Assembly: GCA_031283015.1 (NCBI GenBank)
Contig: JAITCQ010000006.1
Location: forward strand, 1 to 8,048
Length of the DNA: 8,048 nucleotides
Direction of reading: 5' to 3'
From: Candidatus Methanoplasma sp.
Lineage (GTDB): Archaea; Thermoplasmatota; Thermoplasmata; Methanomassiliicoccales; Methanomethylophilaceae
A program made the translations under genes and the position numbers. Position 1 is the first letter of the stretch, and the number at the start of each line of letters is the position of its first letter. The notes beneath the pieces were generated by a model. That model had not been told where the DNA came from. It was given only the letters and a program-made list of their open reading frames with translations, and searched no databases. Shown here piece after piece: positions 1 to 5,244 of this stretch.

Positions 1-12
1 ATCCTCCAAAAC

Positions 13-20
13 TTATTAAA
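13..20 (+). promoter_or_regulatory. Putative TATA box of the tRNA-Met gene
   Basis: The sequence TTATTAAA lies in an AT-rich stretch about 36 nt upstream of the mature tRNA 5' end. With the usual archaeal spacing of about 25-28 nt to the start site, transcription would begin near 43. That leaves a short 5' leader for RNase P. The call rests on sequence and spacing only. Confidence 0.4.
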
Positions 21-51
21 CAAAAACCCATTCCCAACCAAACCAACTTAT

Positions 52-156
52 GCCGAGGTGGCTCAGCCTGGTGGAGCGTCGGACTCATAGGGTTCTGGTC
101 AACAGACCTCTTCCAGGGAAATCCGAAGGTCGCGGGTTCGAAACCCGTCCTCGGCA
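52..156 (+). tRNA. Elongator tRNA-Met (CAU) with an intron
   Basis: The cloverleaf can be folded by eye. The acceptor stem GCCGAGG (52-58) pairs with CCTCGGC (149-155), with discriminator A156. The D stem is GCTC/GAGC (61-64/74-77). The anticodon stem TCGGA/TCCGA (79-83/122-126) is interrupted, and the anticodon CAT is at 86-88. The T arm is GCGGG-TTCGAAA-CCCGT (132-148) with one G-U pair. No CCA is encoded, as is common in archaea. The anticodon loop C-T-CAT-A-A closes only if 31 nt (90-120) are removed at the canonical 37/38 position. The anticodon stem lacks the GGG/CCC run of initiator tRNAs, and the acceptor stem resembles archaeal elongator Met tRNAs. A tRNA-Ile with modified C34 also reads from CAT genes but usually has a different acceptor stem, so Met is favoured. 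Confidence 0.9.
90..120 (+). other. tRNA intron (31 nt, position 37/38)
   Basis: Removing 90-120 restores a seven-base anticodon loop. The expected bulge-helix-bulge geometry is visible: 3-nt bulges TAG (88-90) and AAA (119-121), each cut after its second base. They flank a 4-bp helix of 84-87 with 115-118. That helix is imperfect: C-G, T-G wobble, C-G, then an A-A mismatch. Inside the intron GGTC (97-100) and GACC (105-108) form a hairpin. The boundaries are inferred from this geometry. Confidence 0.75.
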
Positions 157-286
157 CTCCCATTCTTGCTGGCTCCGCTATTTTCCCGCAGAGCATCTCT
201 TCGTTCGATGTCGATGTTCTGCACTCCTATGATCGCTGATCTGTTCTGTACGCACGGCACGAACTATACTACATGTATTGGTCCGC

Positions 287-293
287 TTATATA
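287..293 (+). promoter_or_regulatory. TATA box of the 72-aa small protein gene
   Basis: TTATATA is centred about 28 nt upstream of the ATGATG at 318-323. That is the archaeal TATA-to-start-site distance, so the transcript should begin at or next to the start codon, and no ribosome binding site is seen there. This favours a leaderless mRNA and the start at 318 or 321 over the in-frame ATG at 273, which lies upstream of this box. Confidence 0.55.
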
Positions 294-317
294 CACCATG
301 AAGAAAATCGCTATCGC

Positions 318-536
318 ATGATGTCAATAACGATATCCCCGGAAGCGGAAATGCTCAAAAACACGATAATGGACCTGTTCGAGATCAGCAAAATAGATAC
401 GTACGTCATGGTGGAAGCATTGTGTGCGATCGTGGTCGAATACACGGATGCGTTTATGGATTGTTGCAACGACCGCAAACCCTCGTCCGAGGAGGTGGAA
501 AAGATACTCAAGGACGCTGCCAAACACATGGGCTGA
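318..536 (+). CDS. Small helical protein of unknown function (72 aa)
   Basis: I do not recognise this protein. It begins MMSITISPEAEM. It appears to form three helices: residues about 8-24 (amphipathic), about 27-49 (rich in Val, Ala, Met and Tyr, ending in the pair CC) and about 55-71 (acidic and lysine-rich). It has no signal peptide or clear membrane segment. The second helix is hydrophobic but contains Glu and Asp. The start at 318 (or 321) is chosen because a TATA box lies 28 nt upstream with no Shine-Dalgarno, which implies leaderless initiation. An in-frame ATG at 273 would add 15 residues but precedes the TATA box. The gene stands alone between the tRNA and a long inverted repeat. It could be a small regulator or a subunit of a larger complex; the sequence does not decide. 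Confidence 0.65.
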   Translation: MMSITISPEAEMLKNTIMDLFEISKIDTYVMVEALCAIVVEYTDAFMDCCNDRKPSSEEVEKILKDAAKHMG

Positions 537-547
537 ACATACGCCCG

Positions 548-597
548 GGCTGACCCGGACCCTCCTCGGTTTTTCCTCCGTTATTTCCGGGTCAGCC
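548..597 (+). terminator. 12-bp inverted repeat, probable terminator
   Basis: GGCTGACCCGGA (548-559) is perfectly complementary to TCCGGGTCAGCC (586-597), with a 26-nt pyrimidine-rich loop. A T-rich stretch (601-609) follows. It begins 12 nt after the stop codon of the small protein gene and precedes the TATA box of the next operon. It may end the first transcript. The long loop is unusual, so a protein-binding site is possible. Confidence 0.5.
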
Positions 598-615
598 AAA
601 TCTCTTTTTGCATAA

Positions 616-624
616 TTGTATAAT
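616..624 (+). promoter_or_regulatory. TATA box of the ferredoxin/ArsA operon
   Basis: TTGTATAAT is centred about 28 nt upstream of the ATG at 649. This is the same spacing as for the preceding gene, and again no Shine-Dalgarno precedes the ATG. A leaderless transcript is the simplest reading. The TTG at 616 lies inside this element and is rejected as a start. Confidence 0.55.
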
Positions 625-648
625 AGGCCGCAGACGTTATGCCTGATA

Positions 649-1287
649 ATGGAAAAAGGCATTGTCATCGACGAGTTCAAATGCGACGGCTGCGGGTTGT
701 GCGTCGAAGCATGCCATGAGGGAGCATTGGCGGTGATCGGTGGCAAGGCCAAGCTGATCGGAGAGGACATCTGCGACGGCCTGGGCGACTGCCTGCCTGC
801 GTGTCCCAAGGGAGCGATATCTTTCATAGAGCTTTGCGGATGCGAGGCCCCCCGGATCATCATGCCGGGTGCGCCGCCCCGTTCTCTCACGCAGATCAAC
901 CATTCCCAGACGGAGCCTGGCAGCAGCGAGCTGAGACAATGGCCAGTGAAGCTGAGACTGGTGTATTCCGCGTCTCCGATATTCAAAGGTGCAGACCTCC
1001 TGCTGGCAGCCGACTGCTCCGCATTCGCGTGTTCAAAGATCCACGAAGATCTCATCAAAGGAAGGGCGGTGACGATATGCTGCCCGAAGTTCGACACCGG
1101 TCTGGCGGAAAAGTTGGTCGAGGTCCTGTCGAACAACAGCATCGGAACGCTGACGGTGGCAAGGATGACCGTGCCCTGCTGCACTCTCGACAGGATCGCC
1201 CGCGACGCGCTTGCCAGGTCGGGGAAGGATATCCCGCTGACCGTTCTGACGATCGATCAGAGAGGATGCGTCAGGGAAACGGGATGA
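649..1287 (+). CDS. Ferredoxin-like 4Fe-4S protein with a cysteine-rich C-terminal domain (212 aa)
   Basis: This is a soluble electron-transfer or metal-handling protein. The N-terminal ferredoxin domain has C12-x2-C15-x2-C18-x3-C22, a complete [4Fe-4S] motif. The second motif, C42-x5-C48-x3-C52-P, has Leu45 where the second cysteine would be. Two more cysteines follow at 63 and 65. The C-terminal domain (about 98-205) begins WPVKLRLV and carries ADCSAFA, ICCPK (144-145) and VPCC (177-178). I recognise this as a family of about 200-260 aa found in strict anaerobes, whose physiological partner I do not know. In that family, as I recall, the Leu in the second motif is common, so this is not decay. 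The start at 649 fits the TATA spacing. The gene overlaps or abuts the ArsA-type gene, so the two products probably act together. Lack of a signal peptide suggests a cytoplasmic protein. Confidence 0.85.
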   Translation: MEKGIVIDEFKCDGCGLCVEACHEGALAVIGGKAKLIGEDICDGLGDCLPACPKGAISFIELCGCEAPRIIMPGAPPRSLTQINHSQTEPGSSELRQWPVKLRLVYSASPIFKGADLLLAADCSAFACSKIHEDLIKGRAVTICCPKFDTGLAEKLVEVLSNNSIGTLTVARMTVPCCTLDRIARDALARSGKDIPLTVLTIDQRGCVRETG

Positions 1288-1304
1288 CGGACGGAGCGGA
1301 GAGC

Positions 1305-2477
1305 ATGAGAACCATCATTTACAGCGGAAAGGGAGGGGTGGGAAAGACGTCAGTGGCCGCGGCCACCGCCCGCAGATGCGCAAAGCTGGGATACCGCACG
1401 GTGATAATGAGCGTCGACACCGCCCATTCGCTCGGGGATTCCTTGGATGTGAAGCTGTCCGCGGAGATCGTCACCGTCGAGGAGAACCTCGACGCCCTGG
1501 AACTCAACATAATACATGAGATGAGGACGAAATGGTCCAGCATAAAGGATTACATATCTGCGTTCATGCTGTCCCAGGGGGTCGACGACATCACCGCCGA
1601 GGAGATGGCCATACTCCCCGGGATGGAGATGGCCGCCGCTCTTTTCTACGTTCTTCAATTCAAGGACGGCGGGGAATATGACGTTGTGATCATAGACACC
1701 CCTCCCACCGGCGAGACCCTGAGGCTCCTCAGTTTTCCGGACGTCTCGAACTGGTATATCGATAAGCTATTCGGGCTGCTGAAGAGGATGGTGTCGATAG
1801 CAAGGCTGACCGTGGGAAAGATGATAGATCTGCCTCTGCCCTCCAAAGAGGTGATGGACAGCCTGGAGGACATAAAGGACAACATGGAAAGGGTGAAAGA
1901 GGTGTTGGAGGACGCCGGTAGCACCACTATCCGACTCGTTCTCAATCCGGAGAGGATGCCGATAAACGAGACCATGCGCTCTTACGCATATCTCTGCCTT
2001 TACAACAAGACGGTGGAGTGCCTAATTGTGAACAAGGTCCTCCCGTCGGACGCGGACGGGAGCTTCATGGCCAGTAAGCTTGAGGAGCAGGAAGGCTATA
2101 TGGAGATGATACATGAGGCGTTCGACCCCCTGAAGATAATGTACGCGCAGCAGCTCCGGACCGAGCTGAGGGGGCCGGAGAGCCTGGACATGATGGCGGA
2201 TATGATCTTCGGCGATTCCGATCCGGCGGAACTTTACGCAAAAACGAGCCCCATGCGCTTCGAGACGGAGAACGGCATAGACAAGCTGTACATCAAAATG
2301 CCGTTCCTGAACAAGGATGATATAGAACTGTTCAGAGGGAGCAATAACTCCGTGATAGTGAAGGCCGGGGACCAGAAGAGAACGGTCTCCCTCCCGCTGA
2401 CGCTGAGCGACGCGGAGATGCTCGGCGCAGAGTTCGACGGCGAGGACCTGATAATCAAATTCAAAAGAAAAAGATGA
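1305..2477 (+). CDS. ArsA/Get3-family ATPase with C-terminal HSP20-like domain (390 aa)
   Basis: This is a SIMIBI-class P-loop ATPase. It has a deviant Walker A GKGGVGKT (8-15) with signature Lys9, switch I DTAHS (38-42), switch II DTPPTGETLRLL (131-142), and the base-recognition region IVNKVLP (241-247). There is one ATPase domain, as in Get3, so it should work as a homodimer. I see no CxxC, so the Get3 zinc clamp is absent. Residues about 315-390 form a beta-rich module like the HSP20-like domain found on some archaeal ArsA homologues. Arsenite export is unlikely: no arsB or arsR is nearby. The start at 1305 gives the family-typical N-terminus and has GGAG 8 nt upstream. An ATG at 1284, overlapping the ferredoxin stop codon as ATGA, would add 7 residues. 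Co-transcription with the ferredoxin suggests nucleotide-driven delivery or activation of a metallocofactor protein. Confidence 0.9.
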   Translation: MRTIIYSGKGGVGKTSVAAATARRCAKLGYRTVIMSVDTAHSLGDSLDVKLSAEIVTVEENLDALELNIIHEMRTKWSSIKDYISAFMLSQGVDDITAEEMAILPGMEMAAALFYVLQFKDGGEYDVVIIDTPPTGETLRLLSFPDVSNWYIDKLFGLLKRMVSIARLTVGKMIDLPLPSKEVMDSLEDIKDNMERVKEVLEDAGSTTIRLVLNPERMPINETMRSYAYLCLYNKTVECLIVNKVLPSDADGSFMASKLEEQEGYMEMIHEAFDPLKIMYAQQLRTELRGPESLDMMADMIFGDSDPAELYAKTSPMRFETENGIDKLYIKMPFLNKDDIELFRGSNNSVIVKAGDQKRTVSLPLTLSDAEMLGAEFDGEDLIIKFKRKR

Positions 2478-2496
2478 GTGGTCAGCTCATCTTTTT
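2468..2496. terminator. Bidirectional hairpin terminator between convergent operons
   Basis: AAAAAGATGAG (2468-2478) and CTCATCTTTTT (2486-2496) are perfect 11-bp complements with a 7-nt loop. The hairpin overlaps the stop codon of the ArsA-type gene. Read on either strand it ends in a T tract, and it lies 19 nt beyond the stop of the corrinoid protein gene. It can therefore serve both converging transcripts. Confidence 0.75.
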
Positions 2497-2515
2497 AAAA
2501 TGGTTCGGGGAATGA

Positions 2516-3328
2516 TCAGCGGAAGTCCTTCCAGTTCTTTCCTTTGATCACTTCGTTCGCCGTATTCACGGTGATCAGGGGGGACTTGGTGTAAATGGCG
2601 TTGTCGAAGGTTCCGACGAAATTCGCGGAGACAGCGGCGCCTCCGCATGCTATCGGCACTTTCGGCAACTTCTTTCCCAAGATCTGCGCCGTCTCCACCA
2701 GCCCGGGCTTGGTGGTGCTCATCAGAGTGGAGCCGCATACCATGTTGGCCTTTTCCTTATCCGCCGTCTCCGCGACCACCGAGGCCGGAACATCCCTTCC
2801 GAGATCGACCACCATATATCCGTTGGCCCTCATGATCGCCGCCACGATGTTCTTCCCTATATCGTGAAGATCGCCTTCGGCGACGAACGAGATGACCTTT
2901 CCCTTCATCGGTATGTTTCCAAGCTTCTCTTGGCACAGCGCTATGCCGCCTAGCATCGCGTCATTGGACATCAGGATCTCCGGGACGTACGCGTTCCCCT
3001 GGTCGTACATCTCGCACTGCACCTGTATGCCTGGCATCAGCGCGTTGGACACCAGGTCCACCGGGTCCTTTCCGCCGGAGAGCAGTTCCTTGGTCTGTCT
3101 GACCACATCGGCCTTCTTTCCTTCCAGCACCGCTTTTGATATGCTTGCGTATTTCGCCTCCTTCGAGAAATGCGCCTCTTCCAGGCTTTTCAGGGTGGCT
3201 GTTCTCTTTTCTGCCTTTCCGTATTCTCCCTGTTCATATGCCATCCCTTCTCTGATGAGCGCTTCGTATCTTTTGGGATCTGTCAGACGCAGTGTTTCGA
3301 TCCTCTCGAACATAATATCAGAACGCAT
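2516..3328 (-). CDS. Corrinoid (cobamide-binding) methyltransferase protein, MtaC/MtsB/MtbC-like (270 aa)
   Basis: This protein carries the methyl group on a corrinoid between the methyl donor and the coenzyme M methyltransferase. Residues about 1-60 are a charged helical extension. Residues about 60-142 are the helical cap domain, with LVSNALMPG and a following YVPEILMS stretch. Residues about 144-265 are the Rossmann B12-binding domain. The cobalt-ligating motif D153-x-H155-x-x-G158 is intact (DLHDIGKN), followed by G-S-T-L (199-202) and a GG pair at 229-230 that contact the nucleotide tail. His155 is the expected lower ligand. The ATG at 3328 is chosen because GGAGGTGA ends 5 nt before it. 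A GTG at 3337 overlaps that site, and the ATG at 3313 is too far away. The gene begins 8 nt before the end of the methyltransferase frame in transcript terms or just inside the junction, so they are one operon. The substrate cannot be read from sequence. Confidence 0.92.
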   Translation of the reverse strand: MRSDIMFERIETLRLTDPKRYEALIREGMAYEQGEYGKAEKRTATLKSLEEAHFSKEAKYASISKAVLEGKKADVVRQTKELLSGGKDPVDLVSNALMPGIQVQCEMYDQGNAYVPEILMSNDAMLGGIALCQEKLGNIPMKGKVISFVAEGDLHDIGKNIVAAIMRANGYMVVDLGRDVPASVVAETADKEKANMVCGSTLMSTTKPGLVETAQILGKKLPKVPIACGGAAVSANFVGTFDNAIYTKSPLITVNTANEVIKGKNWKDFR

Positions 3329-4433
3329 CGCCCTCACCTCCGAGCTCGATCTTCTTTTCGGCCTTCATCCTGGCCCTCGCCATCCCTATGGCGCGGACGC
3401 AGTCCTCCGCGCTGTCCGGGTCGGGGACGCGGGTCTCGCGGCACGCTCTAACATACGCTTTCAGGTTTGCCAGCGATGTCCCGAAGGACACGTCGCACGC
3501 CGTCCCGACAACATCCACTCCCTCCTTTATGCACTGGACCGTCCTGTCGTAGACCTGCTCTGGTGTTCCTCCGGGCATAAGGTCTATGACATCCAGGCTT
3601 CCGAGGCAGCTCATCGCGTTGCCCAGCTGCTGGCGGACGTACCACACCGGAGGCGCGTCGAAAGAGAAGCAATCCATCCCGCTTTTCTTGATGTGCGGCA
3701 GAAGTTTCTCGGTGTGCCCGCAGATGTGCAGTATCTTCGGACAGCTCACTCCTTTCGCGAACTTCTGGTGATACGGCAGCACGAACTCCTTGTATGTCTG
3801 AGGGGATATCAGGTCGCCGGACGCCGACGGGTCAGCTGGGAAAAGGATGTGCGCACCGTACGCCGTCTGCAGCCGTCCGTACGCGATGCAGAAATCGGTC
3901 GCGGCGCTTATCGCGGCGTGCGCCCCATCCGGGTCCGTCACGGTCATCATCACCAATCTCTCGACGCCGATTATGTGCCCCGCCACGGTGAACGGCGCCG
4001 TGATCACCGGTATTATCGGAAGGTCGCCGGCGTACCTCTTGCGAAGTATGTCTATTGCGCCCAGAACATACGGGACCCTTCCGGCATTCTCGAGATCGTC
4101 GGGCCAAGTGATGTCCTTCGGGTCCTTGTACGCCGGACCGGTCACCGGCGGCCTGTCCGGTTTGTTCCAATCGAGTTTGCATCCCAGCACCTCCGCCTCC
4201 AGGGAGATGTCGAACTGCGGCCTCGCGGCCTCTATCCCGCAGACCTCCCACGGCGCCGCGGCGAGGTCGGCCATCATCTTCGGGTCCTTGTGTGCCTTTG
4301 GCCAGCTTGCCTTCGAATATTCCATCAGTTCTTTGGTCGTCTGCGCCAGCGGATTGGCGGGAGGCACATAATCAACCTTCCCGCCCAGTACTGCGGCCAG
4401 CGCGCGTCTGGTCGGTGTCATCTCTACGCTCAT
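3318..4433 (-). CDS. Methylcobamide:CoM methyltransferase family protein (MtaA/MtbA/MtsA-like, UroD fold; 371 aa)
   Basis: This belongs to the uroporphyrinogen-decarboxylase superfamily branch that transfers methyl groups from a methyl-corrinoid protein to coenzyme M. The N-terminus MTPTRRALAAVLGGKVDYVP matches the family. The zinc site is visible as H236-x-C238 (LHICGH) and C313 (GTACD). The spacing of about 75 residues resembles the known H-x-C...C site that activates the CoM thiol. Other family blocks are ITAPFTVAGHIIG (144-156) and the FPADPSASGDLISP stretch (198-211). At 371 aa it is somewhat longer than typical MtaA (about 340). It is the first gene of a two-gene operon with its corrinoid protein and no MtxB, as in mtsA/mtsB. 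It may therefore itself demethylate a methylthiol and methylate CoM; that is inference. The start codon has GGGTGA 6 nt upstream. MtaA and MtbA paralogues cannot be excluded. Confidence 0.88.
   Translation of the reverse strand: MSVEMTPTRRALAAVLGGKVDYVPPANPLAQTTKELMEYSKASWPKAHKDPKMMADLAAAPWEVCGIEAARPQFDISLEAEVLGCKLDWNKPDRPPVTGPAYKDPKDITWPDDLENAGRVPYVLGAIDILRKRYAGDLPIIPVITAPFTVAGHIIGVERLVMMTVTDPDGAHAAISAATDFCIAYGRLQTAYGAHILFPADPSASGDLISPQTYKEFVLPYHQKFAKGVSCPKILHICGHTEKLLPHIKKSGMDCFSFDAPPVWYVRQQLGNAMSCLGSLDVIDLMPGGTPEQVYDRTVQCIKEGVDVVGTACDVSFGTSLANLKAYVRACRETRVPDPDSAEDCVRAIGMARARMKAEKKIELGGEGDAF
3334..3341 (-). promoter_or_regulatory. Shine-Dalgarno site GGAGGTGA of the corrinoid protein gene
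   Basis: A full archaeal-type Shine-Dalgarno sequence lies within the last codons of the upstream methyltransferase gene, 5 nt before the ATG at 3328. It fixes that start codon. Confidence 0.7.
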
Positions 4434-4439
4434 TTTCTT

Positions 4440-4445
4440 TCACCC
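4440..4445 (-). promoter_or_regulatory. Partial ribosome binding site of the methyltransferase gene
   Basis: GGGTGA lies 6 nt before the ATG at 4433 and matches the 3' half of GGAGGTGA. If it is used, transcription must start upstream, at a TATA-like TTTTTATTTA around 4479-4488. The alternative TATA-like AGATAAAAATTT (about 4455-4466) would put the start site at the ATG itself. Confidence 0.4.
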
Positions 4446-4459
4446 ACACCTAAGAAATT

Positions 4460-4509
4460 TTTATCTACCGGTCGATAGATAAATAAAAACGAATGTCTGG
4501 ATAGATAAA
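4460..4509. promoter_or_regulatory. Operator-like cluster of three sGRTAGATAAA repeats
   Basis: Three near-identical 11-mers lie upstream of the methyltransferase operon: CGGTAGATAAA on the minus strand (4460-4470), CGATAGATAAA (4473-4483) and GGATAGATAAA (4499-4509) on the plus strand. The first two form an inverted repeat with perfect 8-bp arms. The second and third are direct repeats 26 bp apart. The cluster overlaps the TATA-like sequences of the minus-strand promoter, as expected of a repressor or activator site. No regulator gene is in the window. Confidence 0.6.
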
Positions 4510-4562
4510 CCTTCGGAGACCTTGTGTGAAACGCACCCGAGCGCTTCTGCTGTATTATTGTG

Positions 4563-4644
4563 AAACGGAAAGAACAGGCCGTATGGCCCCGGAAGACGCA
4601 TCTTTCCACTGTCCTTCGTCTTACAAAGGGGCGTCTAAGACGAA
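4563..4644 (+). other. Cluster of inverted repeats in the divergent intergenic region
   Basis: The 294-nt region between the divergent operons holds no convincing gene. Besides the operator it has GGAAAGA (4567-4573) complementary to TCTTTCC (4601-4607), enclosing GGCC-gtat-GGCC (4577-4588). A perfect 9-bp inverted repeat, TTCGTCTTA (4615-4623) with TAAGACGAA (4636-4644), follows. These could be protein-binding sites or parts of a structured RNA; the sequence alone does not decide. Confidence 0.35.
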
Positions 4645-4665
4645 CGCGGGCGGCGGAGGAACAAA

Positions 4666-4673
4666 CTTTTTAA
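4666..4673 (+). promoter_or_regulatory. TATA box of the right-hand operon
   Basis: CTTTTTAA, preceded by purine-rich GGAACAAA that could serve as a BRE, lies 55 nt upstream of the ATG at 4728. The predicted start site near 4697 leaves a leader of about 30 nt carrying a Shine-Dalgarno. Unlike the genes at 318 and 649, this transcript is probably leadered. Confidence 0.5.
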
Positions 4674-4716
4674 GACATATGACCGCCCTTCGGTATTCAG
4701 AGAGGCTGCGGAAAGT

Positions 4717-4721
4717 GGAGG
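4717..4721 (+). promoter_or_regulatory. Shine-Dalgarno site GGAGG of the hendecad-repeat gene
   Basis: GGAGG lies 6 nt upstream of the ATG at 4728, followed by GATC as in the 16S complement. It supports that start. Confidence 0.65.
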
Positions 4722-4727
4722 GATCAA

Positions 4728-5243
4728 ATGAGTGAAAAGGACAAGAGTTACATCGATCCTGAGTTGGAGAAGTTCCTCAAAGAGAATAAAGAGATGATAG
4801 AGAGACTCTTCAAAGAGGAGAAGGAGATGATAGGGAAATTCCTCAAAGAAGAGAAGGAATTCTTCAGGGACACATTCAGCGAAGAGTGGGCGAAAGCGAA
4901 GGATTCGGCGGAGGAACGGAAGAACAAGGCCAAGGATACGGCGCAGGAGATGTTCAACGCGTTCACCGACCCGGAGGTTCAGAAGCACTTCATGGCAATG
5001 GGAATGGAGTTCATGATGGCCGTGAGCGCCCTGATGAAGGCGATGCCGTTCCCCGAACACATAAAGGATATGGCGGACAAGGCCGAAGCGGCAAGGAAGA
5101 ATGCGTCGGATAACTTCTCCAAACCCGGCGCCGGTCGCGGCGGAGCGGGGACCAAAACACCAGAGAAAGTGGAGATAAAGTCCGCGCCGAAGAAGAAGCC
5201 ATCGTCCAAACCGAAGACCCCTTCGGAAAAGAACAGCGATTAA
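4728..5243 (+). CDS. Hendecad-repeat helical protein of unknown function (171 aa)
   Basis: I do not recognise a named family. Residues 16-81 read as six consecutive 11-residue units without gaps, starting at F16, L27, F38, T49, S60 and T71. The first three are close copies (FLKENKEMIER, LFKEEKEMIGK, FLKEEKEFFRD). The next three end in D with an alanine/lysine-rich face (such as SAEERKNKAKD). An 11-residue period suits a long amphipathic or right-handed coiled-coil helix, as in LEA group 3 proteins or lipid-surface binders. Residues about 87-112 are a methionine-rich helix (MAMGMEFMMAVSALMKAM), and about 133-171 are a disordered tail rich in Gly, then Lys, Pro and Ser. There is no signal peptide. 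It is the first gene of the operon, and the AMMECR1-family gene starts 1 nt after its stop. A membrane- or surface-associated structural role is a guess. Confidence 0.8.
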   Translation: MSEKDKSYIDPELEKFLKENKEMIERLFKEEKEMIGKFLKEEKEFFRDTFSEEWAKAKDSAEERKNKAKDTAQEMFNAFTDPEVQKHFMAMGMEFMMAVSALMKAMPFPEHIKDMADKAEAARKNASDNFSKPGAGRGGAGTKTPEKVEIKSAPKKKPSSKPKTPSEKNSD

Positions 5244-5244
5244 G

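Noticed and set aside
50..232. Open frame over the tRNA
   Set aside because: It is a by-product of the tRNA sequence, with no ribosome binding site or recognisable protein.
616..648. TTG start for the ferredoxin-like gene
   Set aside because: The TTG is part of the TATA box; the ATG at 649 gives the usual N-terminus.
324..1184. A minus-strand open frame of 286 codons
   Set aside because: It crosses the terminator-like repeat and promoter at 548-624 and is antisense to the small protein and ferredoxin genes; its sequence has no recognisable domain.
801..1304. In-frame N-terminal extension of the ArsA-type protein
   Set aside because: It overlaps the ferredoxin gene in another frame. The ArsA fold begins at residue MRT (1305), where a Shine-Dalgarno is placed.
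1305..2477. Arsenite-efflux ATPase as the function of the ArsA-type gene
   Set aside because: No arsB, arsR or arsD nearby, a single ATPase domain and a ferredoxin partner make arsenic export unlikely.
2892..4478. A long plus-strand open frame (528 codons) opposite the methyltransferase operon
   Set aside because: It lies antisense to two clearly conserved genes, resembles no protein and is explained by the GC-rich codon bias of the minus-strand genes.
4526..4735. GTG-initiated open frame of 69 codons in the divergent intergenic region
   Set aside because: No Shine-Dalgarno, low-complexity content, spans the TATA box at 4666 and overlaps the next start.
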